64,000 nucleotides of DNA from Ulota crispa (lineage: Eukaryota > Streptophyta > Bryopsida > Orthotrichales > Orthotrichaceae). Of the stretch, positions 58,851 through 64,000 are shown one piece after another; position 1 is the stretch's first letter, and the number at the start of each line of letters is the position of its first letter. The position numbers were made by a program, and so were the translations under genes. A model generated the notes under the pieces. The model was not told the origin of the DNA, did not search any database, and saw only the letters and a list, made by a program, of their open reading frames with translations. The stretch lies in NCBI GenBank assembly GCA_963920765.1, contig OY987245.1, forward strand, positions 11,858,727-11,922,726. Direction: 5' to 3'.

Positions 58851-59226
58851 TTAGAGCATCTCTTGCCACCTGCCAAATGAGCCCTGCAGGTTCAACCCAT
58901 AATGGCTTTTTTGTTTCAAGTCTTCAACAACACTGTACTCATCAATGTATAAGCGCAGGGCCTTTCAGGCTAAGCCACATTCATGGCAAACTCCAACTTT
59001 GTATCGGACCCCTTTACAGCCCTTGATACACACATGGAAGTAAATGAGGAAATTAGAGCTAGAGGGCTTCATGGCGCTATTGTTGCGTTATAGTAACGCT
59101 ATTAGAGGGACTTTGTGCCAAGTTGCAGGGGAACTTCACTCCCTGCCCTTGCTACTTCTTGCTCCCGCCTCCTCCAAACCTAGTTTCTAGGGGCTTCTTT
59201 AAGTGGGTGGCAAGAGATGTTCTTAG
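58851..59226. mobile_element. GAGCAT-ended MITE, tandem copy 1
   Basis: Left end TTAGAGCATCTCTTGCCACC, right end GGTGGCAAGAGATGTTCTTA, an inverted repeat of about 20 bp with one or two mismatches. Non-coding. It runs directly into the next element. Confidence 0.75.
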
Positions 59227-59595
59227 AGCATCACCACGCATCCGCTAAAACAAATGGCTTGTTGCCACCAGCTTGCAAAATCACCCCACCCGTCTTGCAT
59301 AATGGATAAACTTGTTAAGCGGCGAAGCCAAAATCCTCTAGTGGCTTGCAAAACTAGGCTCTTTTGCAAGCCAAAGGGCGGCTTGCAAACCGGCTTGCAA
59401 ATTGCATGAGACAAGCACCTTTTGCACTTTTTCAACAAATGAGAACTTGATCCTTGAATGTGGACATAGCCGCTTGGGTGGAGATGGCTTCTTAAGAGGT
59501 TGTGGGTGGGATGACCCTTCTTCCCTAGCTTGCAAATTGGATTGACAGGCTTGCAAACTAGCTTGCATTTTGGAGGACGGGTGGTGATGCTCTAA
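59223..59595. mobile_element. GAGCAT-ended MITE, tandem copy 2
   Basis: Left end TTAGAGCATCACCACGC, right end GTGGTGATGCTCTAA. The interior repeats the word GCTTGCAA many times in both orientations. Non-coding. Confidence 0.75.
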
Positions 59596-61609
59596 AAGCT
59601 CCTTGAACAAAGCTCCCTGAACCAATGTTTAATTTGGCAAATTTTTGCCTAAATCTTACCTCTAAAGGTCACTAGCTACCAATAGAAATTTGGGGAAAAA
59701 TTTGGATGAAATTGCTGGATCCTCCCTTGAGCAAGTATCTAGTTTGCCATAATTTGAATGAAAGTAGCTTATATTAGTACCCGTTTGGATGAACTTTTGC
59801 TTATCATTCATTCTTTCCAAGTTTAGCAAAAGAATTCCTTACCTGCATGCATTCTGGGGTACCGGCCGGTCGCTCTACCTTGGTAAAAACAAAAATTAAA
59901 CCTTGCCCTGAACACTGCCGTGCAATGTGCAAGGAGATTTTGAGCTCCTTTTGCATAAATCCTACATTTCTCATTTTCAACCGGTTTTTTTTGTGCCCAC
60001 ATCGGTTATTGCCCATATACTTACACTATAACTAGTATACATGCATAGGCTTTGCATGAGTTTGGCATACATGGGTAATGCTTGGTGTTTTTTTAAGTTT
60101 ATAACACATGATTGAAGGGTGTTTGGTGTTTCATATTTGAGCCATGTTTTATTGTTTCAACTCTCACAAAGAAGTTCTAGAAATTTTTGGAAAAGGACAT
60201 GGTTGGAGGGCACTTGGTGTTCTATATCTTGGGCAGCCTTTGTTGTTGCAACTTACAACAAAAAGTTCTAAAAGGTTCTGGAAAAGAGCGCACTTAGGAA
60301 AATCCTCCCACTTAGTAGTGTAGATTAGAAAATTTTCAAAAAAACCAGTTGGTTTTAGCCGTTTTTTGTAAATTTCAATAGGTTGTTTCCCCATTTCATT
60401 CGGCCGACTTTCTATTGTTTTTTGACTCTCCCCGTACATTAGGGGGCTTCAAATATAAAATCTGGCCTTTGAACTTCTCACCTCACAGGATCTCCGCTCA
60501 CTAGTGAATTGAACGTTGCCCAAAGTCTGAGACACTCATGAGTTTGCAGAAGTTTCTGCAAAAAAAGTTTTGGGATTTGAGGAAATAGGTAAATGAGCCC
60601 CGCAAAACCACAAAAGTGAGTTTTTGAAATTCACTCCTCACGTGCATCATGTTAGGAGTGAAGTCTAGAGGTGAGTCACGTCATGGTTCACTAGTGAATT
60701 CACAGAGGAAAATTGCAATATGAGACACCTGAAAAAGTTTAAGTTTGAAGCCCCTATTGCTGCCCTGAACCTGAGATGGAATCTTTGGATTGATTCAGGC
60801 CAGCCTGGAAAAGCGGTCGGAGGTTGTCTTCTTTACACAACCTCACTTGCCCTCGCACTCTCGCACAGGACGGCACTCACGACCTCACGACACTCACAGG
60901 AGAGAGAGAGGGAAAGACAGAAGGAAACAGACCCTCCGCCATCCGCCCTCCGCCCTCCGACTGTTGCCTGTTGCAGCAGATTTGTAAGCTTAACGAAAAA
61001 GCACAGCGATGCGGAAACCCCGGGATTCACCGCCCTCGAGATAGGCCATGCCGCCATGAGTGCACATGACAGAGGCGCTAGCTCGAAGCTGCCAAGGAAA
61101 TTATTCCTCGCCGTTATCGTTCCCAAACGAGTGGTCCGCCTGTCCTGCTCATTTGCTGGCTTCGAAATTCCAGCTCGCCGCCACTTACGAGCGGCATTAC
61201 TGTACAGTACTGTGAGAATCGATGCTCCAGAAGTACCTATTAATAGAAAGTAATGTGAAATGCTTTTGAAAACACTATTTTAAGTTATAAGTTTAACCGG
61301 CTGCATCAGTTCCAGATTAAGCTTACAAGACTATGGTAGGTAATTGCACTCTTGGAGGAACGGATTTATAGAATATTTTACAAGTTTCACTTCTCTTTTA
61401 TTGTTAGGAAATTGTGTCGAGGATTGGTTGACGGGAAATGGAAGGTGCTCGTTGTTCAGTTCGAATTTAGCTGCAAATTTGCACGTTCTGCAACATTTTT
61501 CAATCCTGGTGTGTGCAATTACAGTTTAGAAACAGAGTCGTTAAGCGAGTGTTCGAAAGGAACACAGAGTTACTTCAGGGAGAACCGGTAAGCTTAGTTA
61601 ATGTACTTG

Positions 61610-61689
61610 TTAACCCCTCACCGCCGGAGTAGCCGGAATGTGGCCGCGTTTCAGTGTTTTTTTTAATACCCGGGGCGGTGAGGGGTTAA
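61610..61689. mobile_element. 80-bp TTAA-terminated element with perfect ends
   Basis: The ends TTAACCCCTCACCGCC and GGCGGTGAGGGGTTAA are a perfect 16-bp inverted repeat with TTAA at both borders. At 80 bp it is the smallest clear member of the TTAA set apart from 33080-33143. Confidence 0.8.
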
Positions 61690-62703
61690 GCTGTTAAAAT
61701 GAAAAAAAAAACTGGTTGAACTTAGAATTTACAGACTCAAAACTGGCGAGATCTTCAAAAAAATGTCCGATTATAGTATGTATATAATAATTGTAGGATA
61801 AATATAGGTTATATCCAATGCTAGCAGCCTAGCAGACAAAATATCCGGTTGCAAATGGGAAATGTTAGGGGGTGAATTGAGCTCAAAAACCTTCCCGAAT
61901 ATAATTAGCTTTAGTTTGCTCATCCAGTTTCTGCGAATGAGTCAACGCCAAGTTAAATAGTGAGTCATTGCCGTTGCGAAAAGTCCTTCGAAGACGCCAT
62001 ATTGTAGGTGAGGAATCTTGTGTCGAGTAAGTTAGTATTGGAAAGTCGAAGCAGAAACCTAAACTGGAACCAAACCTGGAAGGAGAGGACGTGAGTTGAT
62101 CTAGGGCAGCGGTTTTATCACGCAGTACTGTTGTCCGTACCTGAGAAGTGTGCTCAGTGTGCGCTTCATTCTGGCAGTGTTACGCATTTTGTGAGTAAAG
62201 TGAGCAAATCATTGGCTCGCCTGACGAAGCGTAGTATTTTTAGACTATGTTCATCTGGTTAGTTGCGGCTTGAGAGTGTTTGGTGTGATTTCAATTAGGA
62301 GCTTGTATGTATTGCGTATGACTAGAAATTGCTGTAACAGCTTATGGAAGGCGAAGCTTATGCTTAAGTAGGAGTTAGTCAGGTATCTGCTGCTACGACG
62401 ATATGATAAGCTGTGTCATTCTTGCGAACGTGCTGCTTCGTTAGGGTTTAATTTAAATGAATCTGGACTGATAGCTGTGTGATGTCCCGCAGGTCTGTGC
62501 TTTACAAACTGTTGTTCGTAACAGCGCGCTTGGAGAAAATGGAGCGGAGTGCTCTGCGGACGAGGAGGCATAGATTACAGAATCTTGAAAACATGAGTCC
62601 AAAACGCGGTTCTAAGTGACGCACCCGTGTGGAAATCATCCGTGGGAGCGGAGGATCAGTGTAGATTCCAAGGTGGAGAAAACGGGAGGAAAAATTTGAA
62701 GCT

Positions 62704-63965
62704 ATGGCTGACGAGGCTGCACGGACGGGGTTCATGGGAGCTGTATCTGCGGGACCGTTGGGCGCAATCGCCAGGCTGTTGTGGTTTCTTTTGTTGTGTT
62801 TGATACTGTTTGTTATCGGACTTGTAAAAGGTGAGTGTCTTTGGTTTTTTGCAATTGTTGATATTCTGCAGTTGATTCGAATGGATCTTCATCTTTTTTG
62901 TTCTGGTTTTCTTCTTTTGCGATAGCTTTCGAGGTAGTTGTCGACATTGTCTTCGTCCTCATCTATCCTCTGAACAATTCATGATCTTTTTTTTCTACGG
63001 GAGATTGTGTGCACAGACCTGACAGATTTTTCGCTCATTTGTAACATAGTTAGCATGTTAATATGTTAATTTAGTGTGAGAAGGCAAGCACTGAAGTGGA
63101 AACCTAAATTTATCGCAACTGACAGTGCCAGAGAATTGGACAGAACGTCTTTATAGATTTTGCAGTCAATGTCTACGGTGGTTTAGCCGTAGAGAGTTAC
63201 TAAAATGTAGAAATTTCCTATGTCGTCCCCATTGAATGTTCTGTTGTGACGTCGAGATATCTCCATAACAAGCTCGTTCTTATCCCTTTCTCGTTAATAC
63301 TAAAGATACCTGTAATTTGCTCTACACCGGAGTTTTTTCATATTGGGTTGAAACAAATGGCTTGCGGATTTATGACTCACGTCCGTCTTTCGTTGTTCGA
63401 CGGTAATACTCGTGAGTTGCACTAATCATTACTCCGTTATTGTACAGCCGCGATTTTTGGACCATTGGCAACGTTGATATTTTTTTTCGGAGTCATGGCC
63501 GTGGTGATTGGACTCTGGCCATTGCACGTTGTCATCATATTTCGCGCCGTTGCAACGTACGTTCTCGTGTATTGCTATTATTGCATATTTCTCATTGCTC
63601 TCTTTGTTTCTCCTTTCGTATATGAACTTTTGCTTGAAGTCCATAGAAACAAACTCTATTGCAGAAGTGTGGCATCTGTTTCTAAGTTAATCCCAGCTTT
63701 TGTTTAGGCGGAGACTGGAGAGATTCAATCCTAAGCTCCGAGTTTGAGCTTCATAATGTGGACTCTTTATAGGACCAAGAAGCTTGGAGGTACATTGAAG
63801 ACTCTTCTGATTTTAATGCTTCCAATTCTGCTGCTGCTATGGCCTATTGTAGCAGCGGTCGGTAGCGTACTAACGGGCCTAGGTTATGGAGTTGGTCAAC
63901 CTTTGGTAGCAACTTTTGAAGCTGTGGGAGAGGACAGAGAAAACAAGTTCTACCACACCTTTGTG
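62704..63965 (+). CDS. At3g27390-like multi-pass membrane protein, 5' part
   Basis: Three exons, 62704-62830, 63448-63556 and 63773-63965, join in phase to 143 residues and end at a GTAAG donor, so the gene runs past the window. The sequence matches the plant uncharacterised membrane protein family represented by Arabidopsis At3g27390. Hydrophobic segments lie at about residues 22-42, 47-65 and 88-107. Landmarks are FGPLATLIFFFGV, IGLWPLHVV, LPILLLLWPIVAAVGSVLTG and the family signature PLVATFEAVGEDRENKFYH. The reference family members are about 590 residues, so roughly three quarters is missing. No biochemical function is known to me for the family. The start is the first ATG and gives a short Ala/Gly-rich N-terminus unlike Arabidopsis, but all later motifs align. 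Confidence 0.88.
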
Positions 63966-64000
63966 GTAAGTAGCTTCTGGTTTGGATAAGTTGCCTGGAA

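Larger units (their letters stand above)
56890..62703. other. Spacer with MITEs and a GC-richer stretch
   Basis: From 56890 to 58850 I see only AT-rich sequence, though it starts with the 3' flank of the F-box gene. Two GAGCAT elements lie at 58851-59595. A GC-richer block at about 60780-61220 carries a 177-codon frame (60720-61253) and overlapping minus-strand frames, none recognisable; it may be a leader exon or promoter of a nearby gene. From 61.9 to 62.7 kb the composition suggests the promoter and 5' UTR of the membrane-protein gene. Confidence 0.45.

Overview
The window is nuclear DNA from a land plant. Every recognisable protein belongs to a plant or general eukaryotic family. Genes are split by GT-AG introns, spacers are AT-rich, and telomere-type AAACCCT runs and short inverted-repeat transposons are common. 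A small zinc-finger gene of the ZNF474/ZC2HC1 type, which I associate with organisms that have motile sperm, makes a seed-free plant (bryophyte or lycophyte-like) my best guess. That is inference, and I cannot name the species.

Layout: (1) 1.7-2.7 kb, minus strand: a GC-rich, intronless gene for an EDR2-C (DUF1336) protein, with a 41-bp tandem repeat upstream. (2) 3.2-15.4 kb: AT-rich spacer with repeats and microsatellite. (3) 15.4-17.5 kb, plus: a two-exon TMEM230-like membrane protein whose intron carries a local duplication with a small element inserted in one copy. (4) 17.5-24.0 kb: spacer rich in inverted-repeat elements, including a cluster with TTAA ends, one CACTA-type and one pogo-like element. 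(5) 24.0-34.0 kb, plus: a 12-exon inositol-tetrakisphosphate 1-kinase of the ITPK4 type, rebuilt here to 483 residues; its introns hold a telomere-motif satellite and several transposons. (6) 35.6-37.3 kb, minus: an intronless F-box/WD40 protein. (7) 37.3-41.8 kb: nested palindromic elements. (8) 41.8-45.7 kb, plus: a 7-exon Golgi-type putative methyltransferase (PMT/QUA2 family), 698 residues. (9) 47.1-50.5 kb, plus: a 5-exon C2HC zinc-finger protein, 230 residues. (10) 50.5-55.7 kb: repeats. (11) 55.7-56.9 kb, plus: an F-box reading frame broken by two stops only 18 bases apart. (12) 56.9-62.7 kb: repeats and a GC-richer stretch. (13) 62.7 kb to the end, plus: the first three exons of an At3g27390-like multi-pass membrane protein, cut by the window edge.

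The genes do not form a pathway; this is an ordinary eukaryotic gene neighbourhood. They cover phosphoinositol metabolism, cell-wall polysaccharide methylation, ubiquitin-ligase substrate recognition and membrane proteins. The least ordinary content is the transposon landscape, above all the TTAA-terminated non-autonomous elements, together with the double-stop F-box gene. All exon limits were placed by eye from splice signals, reading phase and remembered family sequence; none is supported by transcripts.
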